Shown here piece by piece: positions 63,999 through 64,000 of a DNA stretch of 64,000 bases (its first letter is position 1; each line of letters begins with the position of its first letter). A program made the position numbers and the translations under genes. The notes under the pieces were generated by a model. That model had not been told where the DNA came from. It did no database searches and saw only the letters and a program-made list of their open reading frames with translations. The DNA is from an uncultured Mycobacterium sp. (GTDB lineage: Bacteria > Actinomycetota > Actinomycetes > Mycobacteriales > Mycobacteriaceae): NCBI GenBank assembly GCA_900078375.1, contig FLQS01000010.1:1-64000 (forward strand), given 5' to 3'.

Positions 63999-64000
63999 CT

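Larger units (their letters stand above)
36428..64000. mobile_element. Siphovirus-type prophage (left part, continues past window)
   Basis: Bounded on the left by the tRNA remnant and integrase. Contains a complete head, tail and lysis gene set on the minus strand, from terminase to holin, in the usual siphovirus order. The right end, replication and immunity genes are not in view. LysB indicates a mycobacterial host. One tail gene has an internal hairpin/frame break; all other structural genes look intact. Confidence 0.93.

Overview
The window is high-GC actinobacterial DNA, most likely from a Mycobacterium (Mycolicibacterium-like). The reasons are a uspABC-type sugar importer next to a tldD/tldE pair (the M. 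tuberculosis Rv2315c-Rv2318 neighbourhood), two F420-type luciferase-like oxidoreductases, and a prophage with a LysB-type mycolyl-arabinogalactan esterase, which is only useful in a mycolic-acid envelope. Three blocks are visible.

Block 1 (1-4560): the right end of an integrative element in a tRNA-Met(CAT) gene. It has a tyrosine integrase running toward the tRNA 3' end, a helix-turn-helix protein directly upstream of it, and a divergent, tightly overlapping operon (excisionase-like HTH, small protein, RepA-like ATPase, two small proteins). An IS3-family element interrupts the operon at the left edge. The divergent promoter carries repeated AGTGCA half-sites. The other att site and any cargo lie to the left of the window.

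Block 2 (4560-36428): ordinary chromosome. It holds a threonine aldolase-like PLP enzyme, a histidine phosphatase, a carboxymuconolactone decarboxylase-family protein, the TldE/TldD protease pair, uspABC, an ECF-type transporter with S and two A domains in one chain plus EcfT, a MarR/MFS pair, F420-dependent oxidoreductases, bestrophin and VIT1-like membrane proteins, an acyl-CoA oxidase-like flavoenzyme, a MASE1-PAS-GGDEF-EAL c-di-GMP protein, cytochrome-oxidase subunit III/IV-like proteins, a PaaK-like ligase, a P-type ATPase, an alpha/beta hydrolase, a beta-CASP RNA-processing-type nuclease and an APC permease.

Block 3 (36428-64000 and beyond): the left part of a siphovirus-type prophage. 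It starts at a 40-nt tRNA 3' remnant (attL) next to a second tyrosine integrase. After two plus-strand membrane-protein genes, all structural genes run on the minus strand. In transcription order (right to left) they are terminase small (partial) and large, portal, protease-scaffold, decoration, capsid, head-tail connectors, tail terminator, major tail, frameshifted tail chaperones, tape measure, minor tail genes, LysA, LysB, holin and three small membrane proteins. The repressor, replication genes and the intact tRNA should lie to the right of the window.

The most unusual feature is in the minor-tail gene at 47109-48865. A perfect 18-bp inverted repeat with an 8-nt loop sits inside a 50-nt coding gap. 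Its two sides rejoin naturally at an Asn codon, which points to translational bypassing, a -1 frameshift, or a palindromic insertion that broke the gene. Second, LysA and the tape measure share a 103-residue lysozyme-like domain that aligns without gaps at about 71% identity. Third, the tail-chaperone pair needs a +1 (or -2) shift rather than the common -1.
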